DNA of 64,000 nt, taken from NCBI GenBank assembly GCA_015499995.1, contig JADNRV010000031.1, positions 186,001 to 250,000 of the forward strand, in the 5' to 3' direction. Shown here piece by piece: positions 1 to 9,420 of the stretch. The stretch's first letter is position 1, and each line of letters starts with the position of its first letter. The notes beneath the pieces are model-generated. The model ran no database searches. It saw nothing but the letters and a program-made list of their open reading frames with translations, and had not been told where the DNA came from. Origin of the DNA: Flammula alnicola. Lineage: Eukaryota > Basidiomycota > Agaricomycetes > Agaricales > Strophariaceae. Position numbers and translations under genes: made by a program.

Positions 1-119
1 ACTAACTAAGAAACTTGAATCCGCCCACTAATTTCAGCGGGACGGCGAGCCGTCGCACGCATAACGGGCGCTAGGCAGGTAATGAGTGGGCGATGAGTGG
101 GCAATTAATTGAGGATTTT

Positions 120-475
120 TTTATACTTTAAATGCTGGATACCGTGTAAGATTTTTTAAAATGTTACTTAATATTTGAAGTATAAAGACTTCTAAGACGT
201 TGTCACATATTCATTATATAAAGCAACGTATCGGAATTTTTAATACTTAAAATTTAAGATATTCCTGATTGTTATCCTAGTCTTAAAATACTTGACTTCG
301 TATAAAGCACCTTTCAATGTAATCAAAGATTTTAAATCTAAGATATCCCTACATGGTGTTGAGTATTTAAAATAGAATAATTTCTTGTACGTTATCCGAC
401 ATTTTAAATACGAAATAAGATTGTAGAATTTCCTACACTTAAAATCCTTGATAACGTACTTGATACACATCAAAA
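120..475. repeat. AT-rich degenerate tandem-like repeat
   Basis: This stretch is far richer in A and T than its surroundings. It repeats variations on TTTAAAATAC and GTTATCC followed by a TTTAAA core, with similar blocks about 120 bp apart (near 272 and 391) and half-units between them. The minus-strand reading frame across it gives a repetitive Lys/Tyr/Ile-rich peptide of low complexity, which I take to be a by-product of the repeat and not a gene. It may be an eroded transposon end or a satellite remnant. The unit length is an estimate by eye. Confidence 0.45.
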
Positions 476-551
476 GGAGCTTTTAATGTTGGAACCACCG
501 GTGTGCTATTGTCAATGAAAGGCTGCCACACAAAATCTGCATTGTCATTGT

Positions 552-577
552 GACGTCCCATTGTCGACATTTATAGG
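552..577. repeat. Short dispersed repeat T, copy 1
   Basis: A 26-bp block containing CCCATTGTCGAC matches a block at 16416-16441 closely, with only a few differences. It sits in a gene-free stretch between the AT-rich repeat and the NNRD pseudogene. The two copies flank the whole F-box array, so they may be remnants of one mobile element or of an old duplication boundary. Confidence 0.4.
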
Positions 578-829
578 GGGGGCCAGCATTTTCTCTGTTG
601 GCCGTACTACAAGGCAATTCCTCCTTTGGATGGCACGCTCCATAAGGGCCAATCGGGTCAGTCGAGCCCATGAAGCCTCCTCGGCAAGATGGAGGCTTGA
701 CGCTCGTGTCGTGTAGGCTATGCTGGGGTTCTGGCCCCTGGGAGGCGGATTAGAGTGTGTAATGATCTCGTTTCTTCAATATCAGAACATATCGTTAACG
801 AGCTTCTCTAATTATTTTTTTTGCATAGC

Positions 830-1613
830 TATACAGGGGTACCATACTTCGCGGCCATCTCTGCCTTGCGATTCGTACAGTGATCTCCTTGACTCCGTCG
901 CAAGATGTTACTTACGCCGTCTCCTCTGGGGTGTAGATTTATTACATGTTGTCTGCTCGCCTACAGCAGCTGTCAGCACTCTCAACTTATCCTATTCCGG
1001 ACCTCATAGTCCACCCCATCCTCAGTGAGCACATGTAGGCTCATTCCTATCGATATTTTTAACTTCAAGACATCATACGCGACTGTTAGATCATCGGACA
1101 AAGTCAAACCTGAGCTTCAGACTTCAGTCAATACTAGCGCGTCTACATGTTCTCATCGCAGGCCCAGGATTGGGAAGAGAGACCTATATGCAGTCTTTCG
1201 CGAAAATGGCCGTATCCATAGCAAGAGAACGCGGCATGTTCATCGTCCTCGACGTGGATAGTCTGTACATGATCGGCCGAGACGTATCCATCATCAACTT
1301 GGGCTACCGCAGTGCAGGCGTCACTGCCAACGTCGCTGGACTCAAACGGCTAAGGGAATAAATTGGCGTCGACCTTAAGACACCTCCCGACCAACGGACG
1401 TCCTTTGTCTCGCGAAAGCTCGGTGTTATGGTGCATGAGAAAGGACCCAGCGATATTATCTCGACCGACTTGACAGGAGAGGAAGGGGACCTTGCAGATG
1501 CTGATCCACAGTTCGCGAAGGCAAAAGAGACGGTACAAGTAGATGGCGAAGGTGGTCGTGACTGAGGTGGCGCGGAGGGCAAGGCGATGTGCTGAGCGGG
1601 TCAGTTGGCGCTT
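830..1613 (+). pseudogene. Decayed ATP-dependent NAD(P)H-hydrate dehydratase (NNRD/CARKD family)
   Basis: Pieces of the family appear in the right order but in different frames: YTGVPYFAAISALRF (830), GVDLLHVVCSPTAA (about 930), PDLIVHPILSEHM (about 1000), LARLHVLIAGPGLGRETYMQ (about 1135), ARERGMFIVLDVDSLYMIG (about 1220), IGVDLKTPPDQRTSFVSRKL (from 1362) and GGQGDVLSGSVGAF (about 1575). The enzyme repairs damaged hydrated NAD(P)H using ATP, and GGQGD is the family's ATP/active-site loop. Several frameshifts, an in-frame TAA at 1359-1361 and an intron acceptor that reads GG in place of AG show that it is broken. Only the middle and C-terminal parts are seen. A functional parent gene should exist elsewhere in the genome. 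Confidence 0.82.
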
Positions 1614-1887
1614 TCAAGAACACGAGATTCTGGTACTTAGACACACATGAATTATCTCTAGCTCATTAGCAATACATGTAACGACAAGAAACTGAGAGGC
1701 GAGGACCACATCCTCATCAGCAGGCTATGACAATAAGGTTCTTCCAGTTCCCATTGAAATACAACCTTTATTGCCCTCGACAGTGCGATAAAGGATATAT
1801 TTTTCGTGCGCGGGCGAGGGCATAGGAGTGGACACTTTTGTTCGGTTCATCAGGGATATTGTGACGCATGAGCTTGGAGAGATAATT

Positions 1888-3105
1888 TCAGCTTCGTTCG
1901 ACAGCGCAGCAATAAATCATGTAGGATACCTTTCCTTCGTCCTTTGTGCTCTGCGTCATCATGCCGAAATCGAGCAAGTGCACAGACGCCTTGCCGGCGT
2001 TGTCAAATTTCCAATGGATATTCTCTGCCATGCATTATGTAGCTTAGTACGAATGAGGAGAGTCTGACTACGTCACCGACACTTACCATTTTTGAGATCA
2101 CCGTGAATCATTTTTGTGTCTCTGTGTAGTTTCACAACTGCTTCGACAAGTTGATCGTGTTTACCTTCCAAGAACGATACACAATCTGCCTTGGAAGTGG
2201 AAGAAGATGTCGCTTTTGTGTGTTCCTTGCTTCCGATAAGGGGGCTACCAGGAACAAGTTTCGTAACCACCCAGGGATCAGTCCCCTCAGCACCCCCATG
2301 CTTTGGGGAATCTCCCTTGGCAATGAGGTGACCCTACAAGGATATCCAATATATCAAACGTCAGATTCTTTAAAAGTGAGGAGATTGAAACTGACCACTT
2401 TTCGCAGATTTTTAGCTTCCTTATCCCTGTCCTCAGGTCTGAAAAATTTCTTCGCGATGAATGGACCTGTTCTCTCCCCCCATTCCTTGATCTCATATAC
2501 TCCAGCATTGTTAGCAGATGCTCCGCCAAGGTTCTCAGAATCGCCTTTGATGGTTACAGTCAAATCCTTGCCATGTTCAGTGATGTGAAAGTCTGGAATT
2601 TGGAACGGACACTGGTGCGTAAAAAGTTTCAGACCAGAGTAACGTGCATAAACTTACCCTCGCATCCCTCCGGTGGCGGTGTGGTCTATGACAATTGAGA
2701 TGCTTGACTTGTAACAATAGATAATGCACTCACAGAGGCTCTACCAAAGAGGTTTCGGGGACGAACTCGCCGCATACATGCAGTGCGCTGGGAGCCTCCC
2801 TTTGGATGAGTTCCTTGAGCTTTTTTAGCAGTAGGTCGCTGATTCTTTGCATTCTTCTTGACCGCTTTCTCCACCTTACGCTGGGCAGGACGATGCGTGG
2901 CAGGCTGACGCTGGACAGGAGGCCTTGCTGGCGCCTTCCCCTTCCCCTTAGAGGAACGTTTGTACAGCAAGATAGAGGCTTGATCGATAAGACCATCTCG
3001 ACGGAGTAAAGGGGCCTCTACGGCAAGGTTGCGGGCGACAGGATAAGGAGATTTAGCTGCTGCTTTGCCATTGAATCTATAGCAAGGGATGTCGTCAAGA
3101 CCCAT
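1888..3105 (-). CDS. Protein-kinase-like gene (fungal FunK1-like type), possibly degenerating
   Basis: Read on the minus strand. Exon 1 (from 3105) encodes a basic Lys/Arg/Pro-rich segment. Later exons carry an N-lobe stretch (GVYEIKEWGERTGPFIAKKF, about 2490), GHLIAKGDSPKHGGAEGTDP (about 2320), a catalytic-loop-like HGDLKN (about 2100) and, after a plausible intron, a metal-binding loop HLLDFGMM (about 1970). HGDLK replaces the usual HRDLK, as in the fungal-specific kinase-like families common in mushrooms. The internal introns (donors GTGAGT, GTAAGT, GTGGTC, GTAAGT) can be joined in frame from about 2700 to 1930. Beyond the DFG motif no normal C-lobe is found, and reading runs to a stop at 1888. 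The gene may be truncated. Family name and 3' end are uncertain. Confidence 0.5.
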
Positions 3106-3205
3106 TCACGGACAAAGGTATAAATTGAGGACTTACAGAGAGCCACCAGTGAGAGCCTCTGGGTAGGTGACTGGAAGGGCACACACGCTATATGCCAAGA
3201 TAGAG

Positions 3206-3388
3206 GCTGTAAACAGAAAAGGCGAAAAGTGCATGATAGAGAGATAGAGAACAGATGGTGTTTAGGATTGTCTACGGGCGACCTGCGCACGCTGAAGAGT
3301 TGAAAAGTTCAGGAAATGAGACCAGCTCGAATACCAGTTGACGTCGATGGCATTCATTTATACAGAATCAGCTTCGAGCTTTGCCCAC
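3206..3388. repeat. F-box-associated repeat S, copy 1
   Basis: About 180 bp that recurs at 9008-9182 and 14353-14536, always a few hundred bp upstream of an F-box gene. Recognisable core words are GTGCATGATAGAGAGATAGA and GTCTACGGGCGACCTGCGCA. The end of each copy (TTCGAGC..TGCCCAC) leads into the F-box upstream region. It is part of the amplified unit. I see no coding sense in it. Confidence 0.75.
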
Positions 3389-3893
3389 AGTGGACTTCTG
3401 GATCGTTCGGTGGAAGAGCCTTTCCGGAGTGGAAGAATCAAGAATGGAATCAAATTCGCTGCCCACACTACATAGCACATATTACATATCCGCCAGGGGT
3501 GGATTTCTGCCGGCCCGGGTAATCGGATGAGGCCGGGCGCCGAACCATGCTTGTGTAGAGGCCCAAGCCCATAACGATAGCGTATTTTTCTTGCAGATAA
3601 TGTATGTAGTAGCATACACCTACAATACTGACTGTTTTGTCGATGAAATACATAGAATGAGGAAGGATTTGCGCCTTATGTAAGATTTGTAATTGCAATG
3701 TTTGTCCGGGCGCACCTTTAGCCAAAGATTGCTCGCGCACTCGCAACTAATGTACCATGCGCTGCCCACAAGTCGGTTATTACTTCCGATAAAAACTTGC
3801 CCACCGTGGACTTCTGGACCACCGTTCGGTGGAAGAGCTTTCTGAAGTGGAATAATGGAAGGTTTGATATCAAATTCCCTGCCCACACTAATA
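3383..3893. repeat. Pair of imperfect direct repeats upstream of F-box copy 1
   Basis: Segments 3383-3475 and 3799-3893 share GTGGACTTCTGGA, GTTCGGTGGAAGAGC, ATCAAATTC and CTGCCCACACTA in the same order. The 320 bp between them carries no recognisable gene. This local duplication is not seen upstream of F-box copies 2-5, so copy 1 has a rearranged 5' flank. Confidence 0.6.
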
Positions 3894-4080
3894 TCTGCTG
3901 CTCACAAATCGGTGACAAAACTGAACGGCGGGGGGTCCGATAAAGCGTCAATCATATCCCCTGGCTGTGTTTCCTCATGCGAGGGCGGTGATCTTGGGAG
4001 ATAGCCATTCTGGTCTGCAACCTTCTGGCACTTCATCCATCCACATCGAGTCTCCAGGTCTTGTAGGCCCTCTTTTGCGA

Positions 4081-4088
4081 GTCGCGAC
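4081..4088. promoter_or_regulatory. Palindrome GTCGCGAC upstream of F-box copy 1
   Basis: A perfect 8-bp palindrome ends 11 bp before the ATG. The same site at the same spacing precedes copies 2, 4 and 5, inside a conserved block that starts AGGCCCTCTTTTGCGA. It may be a factor-binding site or simply part of the conserved 5' UTR. Confidence 0.4.
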
Positions 4089-4099
4089 ACATTCAAAAC

Positions 4100-5702
4100 A
4101 TGGGTAATACTCCTAACGATGACGTGCTGGATCATATCCTTCAAGCTTGTCCAACGTCCTCGCTCGCGGCCCTTTCTCTTGTCTCTTCACACATCCGCAT
4201 TCTTGCATTGCCTCATCTATTGCGTACGGTCTCCCTCGATCGAAATCCTCAAGAGCTCCTCACCTTCCTGAATTTCATCCTCAACAACACACAGTCAAGG
4301 AACGTCGAGGATCCCGACGTTGATCATCGAACAGAGATTTTGGGCGCAGGCAGGTACATAGTCAAACTCGAAATAGGGTTGCTCGCCTTACAGACCACCG
4401 TACGGGTTGGGGACAGGCTTGTTGATGCGGAGAATGAAGAATACCCCATATCCACCTGGGCACCTGTTCTGACATGTGCTTTGGCGATCATGCCCAACCT
4501 CCACTCCATCTTCATCCAAGGCGATGTGGAAGAAATTGCCTTTCATTCCCCCGATTTTGCCCTCGCGCTCTTCAGCCTTCCCCGGCTCACTTATATCGAC
4601 CTGTGGTGTGTAGGACTCGTTGCATCAAATCGTTTCGGGCACGCGATGGATTTGAGGAAAGACGTTAGCAACTTGCAGACGGTCAAATTCAACGTACACG
4701 GTGACCTGGAGCAGCTGGATCTCACCGCAGGCGAAGGAATGGGAAGCATCCTGTGCCATACCAGGGGGCGTTTGACAGAGATCGATCTCACTGACTGTAA
4801 CCTGCGCAACTTGCTGTACGACGACGAATCGGAAGAAGGCCACAACGAAATCAAAACTCCCCTGATCTTCCCCAACGTCGTGATACTTTCTCTGGACAGC
4901 TGCGATGTATCTCTTAAAGCCCTTGCAAGTGCATTCCCGGCCTTGCGCACCCTCATTTTCGGCTTCTCGCCGTTCTCGCATCGCAATGGACCTTCCCAAA
5001 CCTACAAAGTTTCATTTCCAAGTCTGGTTTATATCAAGGGACGATACAAGGACCTTCACGTTTTCCTTGATTCCACTGCTGCTCACAACCATCTACGTCG
5101 TATGGTGGTCGACTTTCCTTGGAGCTCTGATGATGACGACGCTATGCCTGTGTTCGCTGTAACGCGAGCCGTACCTTTTCTGAAAAGTCTCCACTTTACC
5201 CACAGTGAGGTCATGCCTTTATCTTGGTGGGAGGCCTTGGGCCGCACTCTACCTCATTTGACATATTTGGATATTTTATTGGCTGCAAAAGCCACAGATC
5301 AGCTGGATCTCTTGGTGAGACTGATGTCCGATTCACCGTTGGTTTTGAAGGTTACTAAATTCTACTCAGTGCACCCAGGTTCCTCGCAGCTTGGCTTCTG
5401 TGCCCCTTGCATATGTTTCCCTCATTCTCCGGGGGAATGCACATGTAATAGGCGACGGTACAAGTCCAGAAATCCAGTCTTTGCTCACAGCACCGGCCAT
5501 TGCACTTTCCTATGCAAGGAACATACCAACGCTGAAGTATATCGACATCTGCAAGGAAATCGACATAGTTAAGGGTTTGACCAGCTGGTGGAGCGTGGTC
5601 CGTGAAAGTTCTGGATCGGGCGATGATGTGTGCGTACAGGTGAAAGCTCTAGATCCATATGAGGGGAGAGCCTTGAGAAGCTGGTATGACCTGGAGGCAT
5701 AG
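4100..5702 (+). CDS. F-box-like/LRR-like protein, family copy 1
   Basis: Two exons, 4100-5314 and 5370-5702, give 515 residues. The N terminus (residues about 6-45, DDVLDHILQACPTSSLAALS onward) looks like an F-box, the domain that docks substrate receptors on Skp1 in SCF ubiquitin ligases. The rest has LRR-like hydrophobic periodicity (ILSLDSCDVSLKALASAFPA). The 55-nt intron starts GTGAGA, has TTACTAAAT as a likely branch site and ends TACTCAG. Splicing joins exon 1 to a 110-residue tail ending SWYDLEA that is conserved in all five copies. Reading through the intron gives 490 residues instead, longer than in the sister copies because the usual TGA is changed here. The 3' flank continues into repeat R. 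The substrate is unknown. Confidence 0.8.
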
Positions 5703-5865
5703 GATGGGGCGTTGGGAATTTACCAGTGATTGTATACACCTGCATGCCTTGATGTAACTGCTGGGCAATGTAAACGTAGATACCTTGACAAAACATAATC
5801 TTCTTTCGCATGGAGTGTCACAGCATGCAGGGCATACCTGCATCTTGTTCTCGATGTCTCTTTTG

Positions 5866-5957
5866 AATGCGTTCAAGATGAGGAGGTGAACCCTGATCAT
5901 GGCGGACAACAAGGCCATACAGCCGAAGAAGAGGCCAACATCTGACAAGACGTGGTA
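5866..5957. repeat. F-box-associated repeat R, copy 1
   Basis: About 90 bp with the core GAGGAGGTGAACCCTGATCA followed by GGCGGACAACAAGGCCATAC. Four copies occur in the array (5866, 8872, 11187, 14194), each just after an F-box gene or just after a CBS pseudogene. On the minus strand all copies can encode a hydrophobic peptide (FFGCMALLSAMIRVHLL), which could be a remnant of a membrane-protein exon. Confidence 0.7.
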
Positions 5958-6022
5958 CGTTCCCGCCGTATATGCACCGAAGAGGTGCTAGCCTGCCTCT
6001 TTAGCTCTTATTGTACCCATCA

Positions 6023-7369
6023 TGTTCAACGCCCCTCGTCCTGCTCAGCGATACACGGGCTCGACCTCGAACGGCTTTGGGGGCAGCTTTGTCGATGAGA
6101 ATCCACTTTCGAATTCGGTGTATGACGACGGCGGCCTTGATCCCTGGAGCGCTGCACCGAGTCCGACCCCCACGGCTGCCCCTCAAGCGCCCCCGTCTGT
6201 GTTCAGGGCAGTTATAGGTGATTCAGACTTTGCATATCATATATGTCGAAGGCGCAACTGAAGAAGAACGTCGTAGCGGATGCAACTGTTCCATCCATAT
6301 ACCATCGCTCGTATGCCGCAGTCGATCCCAACAATAATATGGGAGAAACGTCAGTGAACGCTTTATCGCGTGTCCTCAGCACATCATCCCTTCCGGCCGG
6401 CACCATCGACAGTGTAAGTTATTTGCTGTCCACTAGTATATGACGTTGTTGTGAACCATTGTCATACAAGTCTCCAAACTCGAGTTCTTCGTCGCTTTAG
6501 CCCTCGTTGCTCTCGCACAGTTGGGCAAAGGTCCGTCATAACGTGCATCTTCATCCTATTATCCTCATCTCCTGTCGCTCAGATGTGAGCGTCGAGCAAG
6601 TCTCCGCGCTGTCCTCCCAGAATACCTTGCCTGAACCAACCCTCGACCTCAACCACCTCTAACCATCCCTATCCGCGATCCCACCTATAACTTCTAGTGC
6701 AAGAAAGAACAGCACTCAGACCGTCCAGGCCCCCTCCCAGCGTACTCATTAGACGATCCTTGGAATGTGAACCCTCGCTTCCCTGGCGCACCGAGTAGCA
6801 CCCCTTTCGGTGCTGATGGGCTGCCGAATGGCACCTCCTCACTGGCTGGCACCGGACTGCAGTGAGTGGTGGAAAAAGCAAGAGAACATAAAGGTCTCCA
6901 ATCTAGGCCAACAAGGATTTATCCTTAACAGATATACGGTGTATGAGGTTGCTTCGGATGTGAGTCGTTTTATAGTTACTTTATATACTTTCGCTTTTAC
7001 TATGTAGGTTAATAGCGCAAACCACATTCTGTCTCGCGTCGATATTCCGAATTTGTCTTCCTTTGGGATGTCCTCGTTCGTCGTTATCCATTCCGGCTTT
7101 CCCCCTCGTTACCTCCTAAACGAGTCGGAGGTAAGCTTCTTCTTAACCTACGAAGTAACTAGGTCTGAATTTTCCACAGCGGACGAACAATTCTTAGAGC
7201 AAGGAAGGTACTAGAACCAATTTAGTCTTCAAGTTGTACACGACTCTTATAATTCATTTCAGGCGAGGGTTGGCGAGAGCTCTCAACTTTGTGGTGTTCG
7301 TCAATACATTTCACTTTCAACCTGGTTGAACAACCTTGGCTTATATTGAATTTATAGCAACCACCCTAT
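6023..7369 (+). pseudogene. Mvp1-type sorting nexin fragment, copy 1 (5' half of chimeric pseudogene)
   Basis: It starts MFNAPRP and follows the Mvp1 family in order: DENPLSNSVYDDGGLDPWSA, an intron, DATVPSIYHRSYAAVDP, ETSVNALSRVLSTSSLPAG, VSKLEFFVALALVALAQLGK, an EH-like segment (VEQVSALSSQNTLPEPTLDL), GQQGFILNRYTVYEVASD at the start of the PX domain, and RRGLARALNFVV. Mvp1 is a PX-BAR protein for endosome-to-vacuole/Golgi sorting. A TAA at 6660-6662 interrupts the EH-like exon, an exon start has been deleted near 6470 and there is a frameshift near 6855. At about 7365 the Mvp1 sequence (NHPI) runs straight into CBS sequence (SGNTG), and the Mvp1 C-terminal BAR region is missing. Confidence 0.85.
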
Positions 7370-8709
7370 CTCTGGCAATACAGGCGCGTTTCATCGATTC
7401 TTGGACATCGGCGGTGTTTGTTATCCTCTTTTCTTGTTTAGCAATTGGATTGGCTATGGCCTGCGCCATCAAGGTAAAGCGCTCAAGGACGCCCGCTGAG
7501 AACAAATACTGAATACTATAGATAAGGGTTATTCAGTAATTGGGAATAAGATGTCTCTTGTAGGTCTATTTTAACTATCATCAGTGCTGCTTCAACATCC
7601 ACTCAACGACTCCTCTGTATTATAGGAAAAGAAGCTCTTCTTCGTGCTCTATGAGCTGAAGTCGTCCGCACACCAACAGAGGCAGCTTGGGACTCTCCAG
7701 ACAGCCACATAGGTAGAGCCCAAACTCATCGCCATGGTACTCTCGTGTCTGAATTCCTTAACGATCGCAGGAGTGGCGAGCCGGTTACAGCGAGGAATTC
7801 CCTATGGGATCATTCTTGACCAATACCGAAACGTACGTCGTTTCTTTCTTTTCATGATGATATTCGATTCTGAGTATGCTTGTTCATAGGTAAATAATCC
7901 CCTCGCCCATGAGCTGACAACAGGCCCCGAAATTATCGAGGCTGTTGTTTCAACGCCTTCAACTTCTTCAAGACCTTCATCTGAAAAGGTCGACGTCATG
8001 GTCGCGGGCGCAGGTACAGGAGGTACAATCACGGGTATCTCAAGAGCCATCAAGAAGACGCACAACCCAGATTGCACAGTTATTGGAGTTGATCCTGTAA
8101 GTTATTTTTTTGACTTGCTGGTCTTTGTTATCTAACATACCTGGGTTACAGAAAGGCAGCATTCTCGCACTGCCAGAGAGCCTGAACACAGCTGACAATG
8201 GCGCCCAATACATTGTTGAAGGAATTGGTTATGACTTCGTCCCAGATGTTCTGTGCCGTGACGATGTTGACGTTTGGCTGAAAACCTCGGACGAAGAATC
8301 GTCTGCTGCAGTTCAGCAAATGATGAGAAGCGAGGGGCTTTTGGTGGGAGGCAGTAGCGGCAGTGCGCTCTCTGGTGCCTTGCGATGGCTGAAGAGCGAC
8401 GAAGGGAAGGCTATCGCCAATACCTCTGGAAAGAATGTTGTCGTTCTGCTTCCTGATGGGTAAGCCTTGGTTTTTGAAGGTGCGCCTTGGGCTGTGGCTA
8501 AGGCCTCTTTCTCTAGGATTCGAAACTACATGAGCAAACCGTGGTTCTTGAAGATAGCCATGGACCAAGAGGCTTCACCTCTTTCTGGTGCCATTGCACA
8601 GATCCTGCAGAAGAAGGAACCTACGAAGGATGAAGCAGAGAACGAGCCGACTTCGAATCCACCGGAAAGTCTTGCAAGCGCCGCAAGTCCTACGCCTGCC
8701 TCGCATTGA
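7370..8709 (+). pseudogene. Cystathionine beta-synthase fragment, copy 1 (3' half of chimeric pseudogene)
   Basis: It begins at the PLP/substrate loop SGNTG and continues with IGLAMACAIK, EALLRAL-stop-AEVVRTPTEAAW, GIILDQYRNVNNPLAHELTT, the phosphate-binding loop VAGAGTGGTITGISRAIKK, VEGIGYDFVPDVLCRDDVDV, GGSSGSALSGALRWLKS and IRNYMSKPWFL, ending at TGA 8707-8709. CBS joins serine and homocysteine in transsulfuration. The N-terminal part with the PLP lysine is absent. A TGA at 7652-7654 replaces a glycine codon, one base is missing just upstream in GGAAAAGAAG, and one intron donor reads GC. The last exons (8151-8709) are still open. Confidence 0.87.
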
Positions 8710-8871
8710 TAAATCGGATGTGGAATACAGTTACTGGGCTCGGTCGAACGTCAAGCAGCATTTACGTTCATACATAGATTTTTCCTTTTTCCTAGGGCAC
8801 TCCTTTCTTATTCTAGTTGTATTACATATGTACCAGTTAACGTTGACAATGGCACTACTTAGAGTATATAT

Positions 8872-8948
8872 GAATGCGTTCAGGACGAGGAGGTGAACTC
8901 AGCTCATGGCGGACAACAAGGCCATACAGCCGAAGAAGAGGTGGTACT
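8872..8948. repeat. F-box-associated repeat R, copy 2
   Basis: A shorter copy of repeat R lying 160 bp after the CBS pseudogene and just before repeat S copy 2. It keeps GGCGGACAACAAGGCCATAC and GCCGAAGAAGAGG but lacks the ACATCTGACAAG segment of copies 1 and 3. Confidence 0.68.
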
Positions 8949-9007
8949 TCGGAGATAGCCATACTTACTCAGGTGTCCCATCCACGTCGATTTCAAATAA
9001 CGCTTCG

Positions 9008-9182
9008 GTAGAAAAGGGCGACAAGTGCATGATAGAGAGATAGAGAACAAATGGCGTTTAGGATTGTCTACGGGCGACCTGCGCACGCTGGAGTCGAAAA
9101 GTGCAGGTGATGAGACTAGCTCGAATACCACTTGACGTCGATGGCATTCATTTATACAGAATCAGCTTCGAGCTTTGCCCAT
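9008..9182. repeat. F-box-associated repeat S, copy 2
   Basis: Second copy of the repeat described at 3206-3388, here 240 bp upstream of F-box copy 2. It keeps the GTCTACGGGCGACCTGCGCA core and the GACGTCGATGGCATTCATTT end. Confidence 0.75.
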
Positions 9183-9401
9183 GCTAGTGTCAAATTCCCC
9201 GTCCACACTAGCATCCTCTGCCCACACTACATACCAATGTAGCATGCGCTGCCCACAAATCGGTGATCAATCATGGGAGATAGCCATTCCGGTCTGCGAC
9301 TTCCAGTGGCACTGCAACCTGTCATCCATCCACGATTCCACGTCGACTTCAAATAACACTTTGATTCGCCAGATCTCGCAGCCGTAGGCCCTCTTTTGCG
9401 A

Positions 9402-9409
9402 GTCGCGAC
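9402..9409. promoter_or_regulatory. Palindrome GTCGCGAC upstream of F-box copy 2
   Basis: Same palindrome and spacing as before copy 1. About 170 bp upstream (9223-9238 region) lies a perfect small hairpin CTACAT-ACCA-ATGTAG, which is also present before copy 4. Confidence 0.4.
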
Positions 9410-9420
9410 ACATTCAAATC

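Noticed and set aside
4591..4999. Long antisense frames conserved in all five F-box genes (130-160 residues)
   Set aside because: They mirror the conserved sense codons. Differences between copies follow the sense frame, and no splice or start context supports them.
7652..7654. TGA in CBS as a possible selenocysteine or recoding site
   Set aside because: The position is a plain glycine in the family, fungi of this group do not use selenocysteine, and other frameshifts and a missing half show that the gene is dead.
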